NCBI GenBank assembly: GCA_963836015.1
Contig: CAWIIF010000012.1
Location: 62,001-126,000, forward strand
Origin: CAWCDJ01 sp963836015
Lineage (GTDB): Bacteria > Acidobacteriota > Terriglobia > Bryobacterales > Bryobacteraceae
Direction of reading: 5' to 3'
Length of the DNA: 64,000 nucleotides
Shown one piece after another: positions 1 through 9,146 of this stretch. The first letter of the stretch is position 1. Each line of letters opens with the position of its first letter. Made by a program: the position numbers and the translations under genes. Below the pieces are notes generated by a model, which saw only the letters and a list, made by a program, of their open reading frames with translations, ran no database searches and was not told the origin of the DNA.

Positions 1-415
1 AGTGGGTCCAGATCAGCGCGAGCTGCTCGGGGTGGTCGTAGGGCAAGGGGTGCAGCAGCACGCCATAGAACACGCTGAAGACCGCGGCATTGACGCCGAT
101 TCCCAGGGCCAGCGTGATCACGGCGATGAGGGTAAACGAAGGCCGGCGCCGCAATCCGCGCAGCGCATAGCGCATGTCCTGGATGAGCGCGTGGATGCCG
201 GACCCCACCCAACCGTCCCGCACACGCTCCTTCACCTGCTCCAGGCCTTCGAACTCCAGCCGGGCGGCGCGCCGCGCGGCGGCAGGGGGCATGCCGCGCG
301 CCACCAGCCGGTCGACGATCATCTCAAAGCTTGACCGGAGCTCTTCGTCCAGGTCGTCTTCCAGGCGGCGGCGACGGAAGAGCCATTCCCACAAACAGGC
401 CAGGCGGCGAAACAT
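1..415 (-). CDS. MacB/FtsX-family (ADOP-type) permease, N-terminal part, cut by window edge
   Basis: Reading leftward from an ATG at 415, the frame stays open to the window edge (about 138 codons). It starts MFRRLACLWEWLFRRRR, followed by an acidic helical segment and then a hydrophobic stretch (FTLIAVITLALGIGVNAAVF). That stretch matches the first membrane segment of the large MacB/FtsX permeases that occur without an ATPase partner in Acidobacteriota. The same LGIG-N-A-AVFSV motif occurs in the full-length permease at 16-18.4 kb. The N-terminal soluble helix before the membrane segment is typical of the PadR-linked subgroup. The start lies 8 bases after the stop of a PadR gene, so the two are co-transcribed. 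Substrate unknown; a toxin or lipid efflux or envelope role is only an inference from the family. Confidence 0.85.
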   Translation of the reverse strand, partial: MFRRLACLWEWLFRRRRLEDDLDEELRSSFEMIVDRLVARGMPPAAARRAARLEFEGLEQVKERVRDGWVGSGIHALIQDMRYALRGLRRRPSFTLIAVITLALGIGVNAAVFSVFYGVLLHPLPYDHPEQLALIWTH

Positions 416-423
416 AAGCCCTC

Positions 424-744
424 CTATCCTTCGGATTCCAGCATCCAGTTCATGGCCGATGTGATCCGGTACCAGTTCCGTTTCTCATCGGCCAGCCGCG
501 AGCGGCCGGAGCGAGTGAGCGTGTAATAGCGGGCGCGCCGGTTGTTTTCCGAGGGGCCCCACTCGCCGGTCACCCACCCCTGCTGTTCCAGACGGCGGAG
601 CGCGGGGAAAAGCGACCCGGGCTTTACCACGAATGCTCCGCGCGTAACCTGATCGATCCGGGCAGCGATGCCGACTCCATGCATGGGGGCGAGCTCCAAC
701 GCCCGCAGTATCAGAAGATCCAGGGTCCCATGCAGGATATCCAT
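424..744 (-). CDS. PadR-family transcriptional regulator
   Basis: This 106-residue protein matches the short PadR family in length and pattern. The winged-helix domain begins MDILHGTLDLLILRAL, continues with a YG-like helix (MHGVGIAARIDQ), the GSLFPALRRLEQQGWV recognition helix and wing, and an RYYTLTRSGR segment. The C-terminal helix is the dimerisation part seen in the small subgroup. It is the first gene of an operon with the permease that follows 8 bases downstream. In this arrangement PadR proteins usually repress their own operon and are released by a ligand, which is not identifiable here. The likely operator lies in the AT-rich region just upstream (about 745-800). Confidence 0.93.
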   Translation of the reverse strand: MDILHGTLDLLILRALELAPMHGVGIAARIDQVTRGAFVVKPGSLFPALRRLEQQGWVTGEWGPSENNRRARYYTLTRSGRSRLADEKRNWYRITSAMNWMLESEG

Positions 745-763
745 AGTTGATTGCCATAATCTA

Positions 764-792
764 CCATAGAAACTCCAGCTATTCCTATAGAA
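764..792 (-). promoter_or_regulatory. Direct repeats upstream of padR, possible operator
   Basis: Two similar blocks, CCATAGAA at 764-771 and CCTATAGAA at 784-792, lie about 20 bp (two helical turns) apart. A related CCATAAT sits at 754-760. They fall 20-50 bases upstream of the padR start, in AT-rich DNA unlike the surrounding genes, where a promoter and PadR operator would be expected. This is a visual reading with no experimental or comparative support. Confidence 0.25.
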
Positions 793-853
793 CTTCTTTA
801 GGAGTACGCCGGCGGGTGTATTTTAAAAAGATTCGACTTTGTTTTGGGATGCG

Positions 854-2830
854 ATGAAATCTATGCGTCGATTCACGATTGGCAGTTCCTTAATTGCCGT
901 TCTCTCGCTCACCGTTCTGATCACTTTGAGCGCGGCCGACTCCGCCTCCCGGTCCAAGACCGGGGGGAGCAAGCCAGTAAAGGCAAAGATGACCGAGGCT
1001 CAGGGATTCGGCAATGCGGACTCGATTACCGAGGAGGAGATGAAGATCTACGACTACTTCCTCGCCTCCGATCAGCTGGAGGGACGCAGCGTGCCGTCAC
1101 GCGGCTACGATGTCGCCGCGCTGTACGTGGCCAGCCACCTGGCGGAGTGGGGGCTCAAGCCGGGAGGGAGCGCCGAGGGCACGAACGGTCCGCTGCAGCC
1201 GTACCTGATGCCGTTCGAGCTGGTCACCAGGCGGGCCGTGCCCGAGGAGAGCAAGGCTTCGCTCACCGGACCGGCATTTGGCGGCCGCGGGGGGCGCGGC
1301 GGCGCGGCGGCTGGTCCGCGCACGACGAACTTCGAGTACGGCAAGGATTGGACGGCGGCCGCGGGAGGACGCGGCGGCCCGCCGCTCGAGGCGTTCGATG
1401 TCAGCGGGGGCCTGGCCTTCGCGGGCAACGGCTACGTGATTCACAAAACGAACATCGACCCGTTCCAAGGCTTGGACGTCAAGGGCAAGATCGTGGTGGT
1501 GGCGGGGCTGCCGCCCGCGCTGGCGGCGCAGCAGGCTGCCGGCAGGGGCCGCGGAGGACGCGGCGCGGGCGAGAATCCACTGGGCGAGAATTGCACTGAC
1601 TTCCTGACGCCGGAGGAGGCTGCGGCCAAGAACGGCGCCGTGGCGGTCGTGACCATCGCGAACTTCCAGCAGCTCATGGCGATCGACAATCCCAATGCGG
1701 CCTTCGGGGGCGGCGGCCGCGGCGCAATCAACGGGCCCGCCTACCAGGTGGTGAAATTCCAGCGGCCGGGCGCGTGCCCGAGCGTTCCGGCGATCACCGC
1801 GGGACTGGAGATGACCAACAATCTCTTCCAGGGTGAGAAGGCCAGCGGGGAGAAGATCTTCTATGCCGCGGGCGATAACTCGCACCAGGATTCGTTTGAG
1901 CTGAATGCGAAGAAGAAACTCAGCCTGCAGGTGGCCGTTCACAGCGACCCGGGTCACACGGAAAACGTGGTGGGAATCCTCGAGGGAAGCGATCCGGCGC
2001 TCAAGAACGAGTACGTGGTGATGAGCGCCCACCTGGATCACATCGGGCTGAGCGCTCCGCTGCCGGACGGGCACAACGTCAACAACGGCGCGGACGACGA
2101 CGGGTCGGGCTCCACGGGACTGCTCGCGATTGCCCGCTCCTACGCGCAAGGGGCGGCCAAAGGCATTCGGCCCAAGCGCAGCATCATTTTCCTCTGGAAC
2201 GCCGGGGAAGAGAAGGGGCTATGGGGCTCGCAGTACTTCACGGAGTTCCCGTCGGTGGATCTCAGCAAAGTGGTTGCCGATCTGAACATGGACATGATCG
2301 GGCGGACCAAGGGCCCGGGCTACTCGGACTCCGACCGTACCCATGCCCTGGTGAAGCCCGGGGAGATTTTCGTGATCGGCCCCAATATCAGCAGCGACGA
2401 TTTGGAAAAAACCATCGAGAGCGTCAATGGGGATTATCAGAAGCTGGAGTTGAACCACTTCTACGATGCGACCGCGCCGGACGCGACGCACGATAACCTG
2501 GGGCCTCAACTCCGCGGCCAGCGGATCTTCTACCGCAGCGATCACTACAACTTCGCGAAGATGGGGATTCCGATCGCGTTCTTTACGGTGGGGCTGCACC
2601 CGGACTATCACCGGCCAACCGATACTCCGGAGAAGATCGACTACAAAGAGATTCAGGTGGTGGCGAAGACGGTGGCGGCGGTGGGCTGGGTGCTGGGCAA
2701 CCAGGCGGGCCGTCCGCAGTTGAAGGCCAATCTGCCGGAACAACTGGTCAAGGACATGAAGACCGCGAAGGAGCAGGGCTGGGGCAAGGTTACACCTGTA
2801 ATTACGCCGCTGCCGGGGACTCCGTACTAG
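854..2830 (+). CDS. Secreted M28-family zinc aminopeptidase with PA-like insert
   Basis: A 658-residue exported peptidase. The N-terminus (MKSMRRF, a hydrophobic run, then LSAADSA) is a signal peptide. Residues about 60-370 hold a protease-associated-like domain interrupted by several Gly/Arg-rich runs such as GGRGGRGG. The catalytic domain shows the M28 zinc ligands: AHLDH (about 392-396), GADDDGSG (about 412-419), NAGEEKG (about 449-455), DLNMDMIG (about 475-482), and the final histidine in HPDYHRPTDT near residue 585. It probably removes N-terminal residues from peptides in the periplasm or outside the cell. An in-frame TTG at 839 would add five residues before the signal peptide; the ATG is preferred. 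It converges on the allophanate hydrolase gene, with a hairpin repeat between them. Confidence 0.92.
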   Translation: MKSMRRFTIGSSLIAVLSLTVLITLSAADSASRSKTGGSKPVKAKMTEAQGFGNADSITEEEMKIYDYFLASDQLEGRSVPSRGYDVAALYVASHLAEWGLKPGGSAEGTNGPLQPYLMPFELVTRRAVPEESKASLTGPAFGGRGGRGGAAAGPRTTNFEYGKDWTAAAGGRGGPPLEAFDVSGGLAFAGNGYVIHKTNIDPFQGLDVKGKIVVVAGLPPALAAQQAAGRGRGGRGAGENPLGENCTDFLTPEEAAAKNGAVAVVTIANFQQLMAIDNPNAAFGGGGRGAINGPAYQVVKFQRPGACPSVPAITAGLEMTNNLFQGEKASGEKIFYAAGDNSHQDSFELNAKKKLSLQVAVHSDPGHTENVVGILEGSDPALKNEYVVMSAHLDHIGLSAPLPDGHNVNNGADDDGSGSTGLLAIARSYAQGAAKGIRPKRSIIFLWNAGEEKGLWGSQYFTEFPSVDLSKVVADLNMDMIGRTKGPGYSDSDRTHALVKPGEIFVIGPNISSDDLEKTIESVNGDYQKLELNHFYDATAPDATHDNLGPQLRGQRIFYRSDHYNFAKMGIPIAFFTVGLHPDYHRPTDTPEKIDYKEIQVVAKTVAAVGWVLGNQAGRPQLKANLPEQLVKDMKTAKEQGWGKVTPVITPLPGTPY

Positions 2831-2874
2831 GGGGCGGTCGGCGCAAAGGGGCACGAGTCTGATCTCGCAAAAGG

Positions 2875-2942
2875 GCAAAGCAGGGACAGGCAACGAATGT
2901 TTCGCAAGTGCGGCGAAAATTCGATGCCTGTCCCTGGTTTGC
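2875..2942. repeat. Long hairpin repeat (REP-like), copy 1
   Basis: The left arm (2875-2892) and right arm (2925-2942) pair with one mismatch. An inner stem (CGAAT..TTTCGC with GCGAAA..ATTCG) extends the structure, giving about 30 base pairs around a short loop. It sits between convergent genes, so it could end transcription from both sides. However, there is no T-run, and a second copy with clearly related sequence lies at 19773-19836, which argues for a dispersed repeat family. The conserved flank CTCGCAAAAGG precedes both copies. Confidence 0.75.
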
Positions 2943-2953
2943 AGCGTAGGCCG

Positions 2954-4744
2954 TTAGTGAGGCTGATTCAGGAAGTGGCGCCAGCCGCCGAAACGGGTGA
3001 TGTCGGTCGCGGTGCGGATTGAATGGGGCTCGGTGATGAAACACTTCACGGTCTCCCCGCTTTCGAGGACAGCGCTGCCTATACCCAAGGGAGGCGGCAC
3101 ATCCGCGACAAAACCGCCGAGCTGGTCGGACGGCATCGCCCACACTTCCACTTCGATTCCAGGGCCTTGGAATGCTGCGTCGCGGACCAGGCCGGGCTTC
3201 GGAGGGAACGATTCGTTCAGGCGGTAAAGGCGGTACCCGGCGGCGGTGCGCGTGGCTTTTAAGAGGCGCGCGCCGCGTCGTGTCAATTCCGAATTCAGAG
3301 GCTGGCCGGTGAGGTGCGCCCCCACCACCGCGAGCGGGATGCATTCCGGGGGCGCGGCGCCGGTATCGACTGCCGGCCCGGGGAGGGTCGTCTGCGTCCG
3401 GTGGAAGCGGTCGCCCAGAGAGAGGAGGCCCTCCTCGGTGAAGGCGTGGCCGATCAGCGAAATCCCGAAAGGCAGGCCGTTTCCGCGGAAACCGGCGGGC
3501 AGGGCCACGGCCGCTAAGTCCAACAGGTTTACAAAATCGGTGTAGTAGCCCAGGTTCGTATTCAGGCGGATGGGGTCGGCCGCGACCGCCTCGTGTGTGT
3601 AGATGGTGCCGGTAGTGGGCAGGGCCAGCACGTCCATGCGCTCCCATTCGCGTTCGGCGGCTCTCGCGAATTCCCTCAGCCGGTATTCGGCGGCGAAGGC
3701 ATCCACGGCGGAGTACTGCGAACCTCTGGCGATGGCCTGGCGCACGATCGGGTCCATCTGCTCCGCGTGTTCTGCGAGGAAGGGTCCGAGGGCTGCGAGA
3801 TGCTCGGCGAGGCGGGGGCCGGCATCGAGCAGTCCGGCCGCCGCACGGAAGGGCGCAAAATCGATTTCCACTCTCTCGCCGCCGATCCGTTCCAGGGACG
3901 CGAGTGCGCGGGCGTACAGTTCCAGTGCCTGTTCGTCGCCGAAGAATTCGAGCCGGCCGGGTGAAGGCACGCCGAAGCGGAACCGGCCGGCGGCCCACGG
4001 CGCCGCGCCTTCTCCCGGGCGCGGCGCTCGGGAGTAGGCATCGTTCGGATCGAATCCGCGAGCCGCCAGCCAGGCGGTGTGCGCATCGTGGCAGGTGTGC
4101 GCGAAGATCGAAATGCAATCCAGGCTGCGGCAGGCCGGCACCACACCCGCGGTGCTGATTACGCCGCGCGTCGGCTTGAGGCCGACCAGGTTGTTAAAAG
4201 CGGCGGGTATACGGCCCGAGCCGGCGGTATCGGTGCCGAGCGAAAAGCCGACCAGGCCCGAAGCTACGGCGACTGCCGAGCCGGAGCTCGATCCGCCGGA
4301 GATGTAACGCGGATCGAATACGCTCGAGCATGCGCCGTGCGGGGTCCTGGTTCCAGCCAACCCTGTGGCGAACTGGTCGAGATTCGTCTTGCCGATAGGG
4401 ATCGCGCCCGCATCGACCAGCGCCTGCACCACAGCGGCATTCGCGGCGGGCTGATAAGCGAAAGCCGGGCAGGCGGCGGTAGTCGGCTGGCCGGCCACGT
4501 CGATGTTGTCCTTCACGGCGAAAGGCACTCCGTACAGCGGCAGTGCGGTGGCCAGCGGGTCGCGTTCGAGTTCGCGCGCCCTCGCCATGGCCGCAGCCCG
4601 CGAGGTCAACGAGATCCACACCGGCTCGAGCGGGCCGGATTGAAGGCGGCTATACAGCGCGTCGATCACGTCCGATGGCTTGGCCCAGCGGGATTTGTAA
4701 GTTTCGCGGAGGGAGGCCAGGTCGAGCGACAGGCTTGAGGTCAT
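2954..4744 (-). CDS. atzF: Allophanate hydrolase (amidase signature family plus C-terminal AtzF domain)
   Basis: A 596-residue protein, the usual length for allophanate hydrolase. The amidase-signature core shows the catalytic Lys in VKDNID, the cis-Ser in SGGSSSGSA and the nucleophilic Ser in GTDTAGSGRIPAAFNN. A C-terminal domain of about 130 residues (starting near ECIPLAVVGAHLTGQPLN) is diagnostic of AtzF/DUR1 C-terminal halves. The enzyme would hydrolyse allophanate to ammonia and carbon dioxide. The ATG at 4744 is chosen because AGGGG lies about 10 bases upstream; a longer in-frame reading to 4963 has no amidase similarity. No urea carboxylase, cyanurate hydrolase or other urea gene is adjacent, so its substrate source is unclear. 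Confidence 0.9.
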   Translation of the reverse strand: MTSSLSLDLASLRETYKSRWAKPSDVIDALYSRLQSGPLEPVWISLTSRAAAMARARELERDPLATALPLYGVPFAVKDNIDVAGQPTTAACPAFAYQPAANAAVVQALVDAGAIPIGKTNLDQFATGLAGTRTPHGACSSVFDPRYISGGSSSGSAVAVASGLVGFSLGTDTAGSGRIPAAFNNLVGLKPTRGVISTAGVVPACRSLDCISIFAHTCHDAHTAWLAARGFDPNDAYSRAPRPGEGAAPWAAGRFRFGVPSPGRLEFFGDEQALELYARALASLERIGGERVEIDFAPFRAAAGLLDAGPRLAEHLAALGPFLAEHAEQMDPIVRQAIARGSQYSAVDAFAAEYRLREFARAAEREWERMDVLALPTTGTIYTHEAVAADPIRLNTNLGYYTDFVNLLDLAAVALPAGFRGNGLPFGISLIGHAFTEEGLLSLGDRFHRTQTTLPGPAVDTGAAPPECIPLAVVGAHLTGQPLNSELTRRGARLLKATRTAAGYRLYRLNESFPPKPGLVRDAAFQGPGIEVEVWAMPSDQLGGFVADVPPPLGIGSAVLESGETVKCFITEPHSIRTATDITRFGGWRHFLNQPH

Positions 4745-4986
4745 ATATCGAAAGTCCCCTGGACGCAGCTGACTAAGGCAGGTTTCAGTACAAGGGAGAG
4801 GAAGGCGGCCCGCAGTCAAACATGGGCTAAGTATGGCACCGATGCGCCGCGGGCCACAATGGCGCCGGGCACAAAATCTTTCTATGCGGCCGATAAGCAC
4901 GGGTGCGGCACGGAGGCCGCACCGATACACGGTTGTCACGCGCCTCTCATAAGGCTCTGACAATCGACTGTTAACCTCGGACAGCT

Positions 4987-7900
4987 ATGAAGCTCCAAAC
5001 CATGACGCGCAGGGTCGTCCTGTGCGCTTTTCTCGCGGCAGCCTGTCTACGGAGCCAGACTTACACTGGCTCGATCGGCGGCAGGGTGATGGATAGCGGA
5101 GGCCTGCCGATTCCCAGAGCGGCTGTCTCGATCACTGAAGAGTCCACGAACACGGTACTGAAGACCGTCACCAGCGAAACCGGCGACTACATCGTGAACT
5201 ATTTGAAACCGGGCAACTACCGCGTGCAGTTCGCCGCCCCCGGGTTCAAGGAACACCTGGAAACCGGCATCCAACTGCAAATCAACCAGGCGCGGCGGGT
5301 CGATCCGGTCCTGGAGATCGGGCGGGTGACCGAATCGGTCGAGGTATCGGCTTCGGCGGCGCAGATCAACTACGTCTCGCCGGAGATCGGGCAGACCGTG
5401 GATTCGGACCAGTTGATCAACCTGCCGGAAGTGGCCACGAACAGCCGCGGGCGCTCGCCGTTTCTGCTCGCGAAATCGCTGCCGGGCGTGACGACCAATG
5501 GAAACACCTATACCAATATCAACGGGTTCAGTTTCGCCGGCGGGCGGCGCGTCACCAACGAGATCCTGGTGGACGGGCTGCCGACCACCAACCCTTCCGA
5601 CGAGACATATACGCTGACACCCAGCCCGGATTCGATCCAGGAATTCAAGGTGCTCACCACGCCATTTTCGGCCGAGTACGGACATACCGGAGGCGGTGTG
5701 ATGATCGCGACCTCGCGCGGCGGCGGCAACGCGCTTCACGGGTCGGCCTACGACCTGTTCCGAAATCGGATCTTGAACACGCGCGATTTCTTCGCGGTCC
5801 AGCAGAGCGCTACCAAGTACGTGCAGAACGACCCCGGCGGGACGATCGGCGGTCCGGTCTACATCCCGCGGGTGTACGACGGAAGAAACAAGACGTTCTT
5901 CTTCGTGGATTTCAACGTTACGCTGGCTTCGACCGGCAACGCGTTCAGCGGCCTGGTTCCGACCACTCTGCAAAAGTCGGGCGACTTCTCGCAGACATTC
6001 TCCGGGGGGCAACTGGTGCAGATCTTCGACCCTTCCACGGCGCACACCGGGCCGGACGGAAAGACTATCGTACGGAATCCGTTCCCCGGCAATGTCATAC
6101 CCTCGAGCCGGTTCGACGCGGTGGCAGCGCAGATCGTGAAGTTCTATCCCGATCCGAATACGAGCCTCAACGGCGTAAATTATTTCGTGACGCCGCCCAG
6201 CCGGAATGACAACTGGCAGTACCTGGGCCGGATCGACCAGAACTTCGGCGCCAATGACCGGGCGTTCTTCCGCTTCGGCCAGTACAGCCCGAACTCGAAC
6301 GCGACGGTGCGAATTCCCAACAAGGCCAACAGCGATACGGCCGGCGGATGGACCGACACCCAGGCGGTGATGAGCGAGACGCATATTTTCGGCCCAACCC
6401 TGGTGAGCGACTTCCGCTTCGGCTGGGTACAGGAGGACAACTACAGCACCGACCCCGTGGCTCCTGTGCCCGAACTGGGGTTAAAGGGGGTGAGCCTCAG
6501 CAACTTCCCCATCGTCAACGTTTCCCAAATGATCGCGCTGGGCGCCAGCGCTCCTAACCACGACCGCGACCGGAGCTGGGTCTTCAACGAAGCGCTGACG
6601 CTGGCCAAGGGCCGCCACACCATCAAATTCGGTGGGGATTTCCGCCGCCAGATGTATAACAATTACAGTCCGGGGAAGTTATCCGGCACTTACTCGTTCA
6701 CGGGCAGCGCATTTACATCTTCGACTCCTAATGACTCGAAGACCGGCTTCGGGCTGGCCGATCTGCTGCTCGGCATGCCGGCCACCAGCTCCTTCACCTT
6801 CAACGACTACACCTACCGGTTGAACATCGACAGCGCGGGAGCGTTCGTGCAGGACGATTTCAAAGTGACCCGGCGCCTCACCCTGAACCTGGGGTTGCGC
6901 TGGGAGTTCGACGGGCCGTACTCGGAGGCCAACAATCAGTTCGCCAGCTTCAACCCGGCCATCGTCAATGACGTTACGGGGAATCCGGGCGACGTCCAGT
7001 TTGCGGGCCGCGATGGGGCGCCGCACCACTTCAGTCCCAACGTATATCACGACTTCCTGCCGCGCATCGGCTTCTCGTGGAACTTCTGGCGGGATACGGT
7101 GCTGCGCGGCGGCTACGGCATCTACCGCCTTCCGTCGATCGGGTACTCGGGCTACGGCCCGGTGTCGCAGTATGCGCAGAGCGCGAGCTTTCCCAGTCCG
7201 GATAACAATGTTACGCCGGCCTACACCCTGGGCCAGGGGGTGCCGCCGATTCCGTACAACGTGGACGCCGCAGGCAACCCCAACATCCCCGCAAGCCTTA
7301 CCAAGCCCACCAGCAATGTGACGCAGCTCGAGCTCCGCGACCGGACGCCGTATAACCAGACATGGCAGATCGGTATGCAGCACCAGTTCCGCGGTAACTG
7401 GCTGGCGGAGATCGACTATGTGGGCACGAGGGGCGTCAAGTTACCGATCGTGGCGCCGGAGAATCAGTTACCCGCCAGCCTGTGGGGGCCGGGCAACCTG
7501 CAATCGTTGCGGCCGTTTCCGCAATACCTGAACGTGAGCCACCTGGCGAACGACGGCAATTCCTTTTACCACTCGCTGCAAGCCAGTTTGCAGCGCCGCT
7601 GGGCAAATGGAGTACTGAGCTTTGCGTACACCTGGGCCAAGGTCACCGACGATGTCGACGGTCCTTCGACCTCTTCGGGCATACAGGATATCTACAACCT
7701 CCAGGCGGAACACGGCCTGGCGTCTTACGACGTGCCGCACCGGTTCGTCGCCAACTATGTCTACCGCATCCCGCTGGGCCGCGGCAGCAAGCTGCTGAAT
7801 GGCGTCAAGGTGGTGCAGGATGTCGTGCGCGGCTGGGAATTCTCCGGCATCACAGAATTCCAGATCGGGCTGCCGCTGGCGGTTTCGCAGTCGAACGGCA

Positions 7901-8265
7901 CGGGTGGATTCACCGGTACCGAGCGGCCGAACCAGGTCGCGCCCGGCGCGCTGCCGCCGGGTCAACGATCACTGGCGATGTGGTTCAATACCGCCGCATT
8001 CGTGCAGTCCCCCGCATTCACCGCGGGAACGGCGCCGCGGTTTCCCTTCTTCGGTCCCGGTATCGACAATTGGGACACGGCGCTGATGCGCAACTTCGCT
8101 TTCGGCGAGCGCCGCTATGTGCAACTTCGGGGCGAATTCTACAACACCATGAACCATCCGAATTTCAAGAATCCGAATACGACGCTCGGAAATGTAAACT
8201 ATGGACGGATCACCAGCGACAACGGCGCCCGCGTGATGGAGCTGGTGCTGCGGATCTTTTTCTAG
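4987..8265 (+). CDS. Oar-type TonB-dependent outer-membrane receptor
   Basis: A 1092-residue protein with a signal peptide (ends near CLRSQ). It has a carboxypeptidase-regulatory-like beta-sandwich at about 27-110 (YTGSIGGRVMDSGGLPIPRA), a TonB plug at about 130-250 (EILVDGLPTTNPSDE, EFKVLTTPFSAEYGHTGGGV) and a large beta-barrel ending in LRIFF, the aromatic C-terminus recognised by the BAM complex. This is the Oar-like receptor class greatly expanded in Acidobacteriota, thought to import oligosaccharides or peptides. Eleven bases separate it from a secreted glycerophosphodiesterase, suggesting co-transcription and a phosphodiester-scavenging role, which is an inference. It is transcribed divergently from the allophanate hydrolase gene across a 242-base gap in which I see no clear promoter. 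Confidence 0.92.
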   Translation: MKLQTMTRRVVLCAFLAAACLRSQTYTGSIGGRVMDSGGLPIPRAAVSITEESTNTVLKTVTSETGDYIVNYLKPGNYRVQFAAPGFKEHLETGIQLQINQARRVDPVLEIGRVTESVEVSASAAQINYVSPEIGQTVDSDQLINLPEVATNSRGRSPFLLAKSLPGVTTNGNTYTNINGFSFAGGRRVTNEILVDGLPTTNPSDETYTLTPSPDSIQEFKVLTTPFSAEYGHTGGGVMIATSRGGGNALHGSAYDLFRNRILNTRDFFAVQQSATKYVQNDPGGTIGGPVYIPRVYDGRNKTFFFVDFNVTLASTGNAFSGLVPTTLQKSGDFSQTFSGGQLVQIFDPSTAHTGPDGKTIVRNPFPGNVIPSSRFDAVAAQIVKFYPDPNTSLNGVNYFVTPPSRNDNWQYLGRIDQNFGANDRAFFRFGQYSPNSNATVRIPNKANSDTAGGWTDTQAVMSETHIFGPTLVSDFRFGWVQEDNYSTDPVAPVPELGLKGVSLSNFPIVNVSQMIALGASAPNHDRDRSWVFNEALTLAKGRHTIKFGGDFRRQMYNNYSPGKLSGTYSFTGSAFTSSTPNDSKTGFGLADLLLGMPATSSFTFNDYTYRLNIDSAGAFVQDDFKVTRRLTLNLGLRWEFDGPYSEANNQFASFNPAIVNDVTGNPGDVQFAGRDGAPHHFSPNVYHDFLPRIGFSWNFWRDTVLRGGYGIYRLPSIGYSGYGPVSQYAQSASFPSPDNNVTPAYTLGQGVPPIPYNVDAAGNPNIPASLTKPTSNVTQLELRDRTPYNQTWQIGMQHQFRGNWLAEIDYVGTRGVKLPIVAPENQLPASLWGPGNLQSLRPFPQYLNVSHLANDGNSFYHSLQASLQRRWANGVLSFAYTWAKVTDDVDGPSTSSGIQDIYNLQAEHGLASYDVPHRFVANYVYRIPLGRGSKLLNGVKVVQDVVRGWEFSGITEFQIGLPLAVSQSNGTGGFTGTERPNQVAPGALPPGQRSLAMWFNTAAFVQSPAFTAGTAPRFPFFGPGIDNWDTALMRNFAFGERRYVQLRGEFYNTMNHPNFKNPNTTLGNVNYGRITSDNGARVMELVLRIFF

Positions 8266-8276
8266 GTCACACGAAC

Positions 8277-9056
8277 ATGATTCGATTCCTTTGTCTCTTC
8301 CTGTTACTTCTGCCGTCGATTCCGGCGGAGACCCGAAGGGTGGTGGCCATTTCCCACCGCGGGGAGCACCTGCACCATCCAGAGAACACCATGCCGGCGT
8401 TTCAAGAAGCGGTTCGCCTGGGCGCCGATTACATCGAGGTGGACGTGCGCACCACCGCCGATGGCAAGCTGGTGCTGAGCCACGACAGCACCGTCGATCG
8501 ATGTACCGATGGCCACGGAGAGGTCGCCAAGATGACCTTCGAACAGATACGCGCTCTCGATGCCGGCTCGAAGAAGGGGCTGGAGTTTGCGGGAACCAAG
8601 GTCCCAACTTTCGATGAGGTGCTCGATTACGCCCGCGGCAAGATCAATATCTACGTCGATGTGAAACAGGTAAGCGCAAAGGACCTGGTGGACCACATCG
8701 TGGCGCACGGAATGGCAGGCCACGTGGTGATCTACTCGGGCCGGCTGTCGCGGGAGATCCAGCAGATCAATCCCATGCTGAAGATCATGCCGGAATCGGT
8801 CAATGCGACGGTCGTGGAGCGGATCATCGGCGAGCTTCATCCGAAGGTCATCGCGTTCGGAGCGTCCGACTGGAAGCCGGAAATCATCAAGCTGGCGAAG
8901 GATTCGGGCGCGCAGCTTTATGTCGATCGCCAGGGCGGCACGACGGATAATCCGGAGGGATGGCAGGCCGCCATCGATGCGGGCGCCGACGGCATCCAGA
9001 CGGACCGGCCGGGCGAGCTGGTGACGTATTTGCGAGCGAAGGGGTACCGGGAGTGA
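8277..9056 (+). CDS. Secreted glycerophosphodiester phosphodiesterase
   Basis: A 259-residue protein with a short signal peptide (MIRFLCLFLLLLPSIPAE). The GDPD TIM-barrel signature is clear: SHRGEHLHHPENTMPAF carries the catalytic His and Arg, IEVDVRTTADGKLVLSHD the metal-binding Glu/Asp and second His, and a C-terminal GADGIQTDRPGEL closes the barrel. It cleaves glycerophosphodiesters to an alcohol and glycerol-3-phosphate, probably in the periplasm. It starts 11 bases after the TonB receptor stop. The ATG is chosen because the signal peptide begins there; the open frame upstream is out of frame with the receptor. The Shine-Dalgarno sequence is weak (AGGT). Confidence 0.9.
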   Translation: MIRFLCLFLLLLPSIPAETRRVVAISHRGEHLHHPENTMPAFQEAVRLGADYIEVDVRTTADGKLVLSHDSTVDRCTDGHGEVAKMTFEQIRALDAGSKKGLEFAGTKVPTFDEVLDYARGKINIYVDVKQVSAKDLVDHIVAHGMAGHVVIYSGRLSREIQQINPMLKIMPESVNATVVERIIGELHPKVIAFGASDWKPEIIKLAKDSGAQLYVDRQGGTTDNPEGWQAAIDAGADGIQTDRPGELVTYLRAKGYRE

Positions 9057-9070
9057 AGGGGGGAAGGCTA

Positions 9071-9146
9071 GTTCTCGCAAAAGTGTTAGCGGTCAGATTG
9101 AAACTACCGGAGGTCACCTCCTGTCCGGCGCCAAACGTTTGCAGCG
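9071..9146. repeat. Possible degenerate relative of the hairpin repeat
   Basis: The segment begins TCTCGCAAAAG (9073-9083) and ends GTTTGCAGCG (about 9137-9146), matching the edges of the hairpin repeats at 2.9 and 19.8 kb. The interior differs and holds a shorter palindrome, GGAGGTCACCTCC, near 9109-9121. It abuts the truncated permease remnant. The match is confined to the edges, so the relationship is tentative. Confidence 0.3.

Noticed and set aside
4745..4963. 73-residue N-terminal extension of the allophanate hydrolase
   Set aside because: No amidase similarity, and a good ribosome site precedes the internal ATG at 4744.
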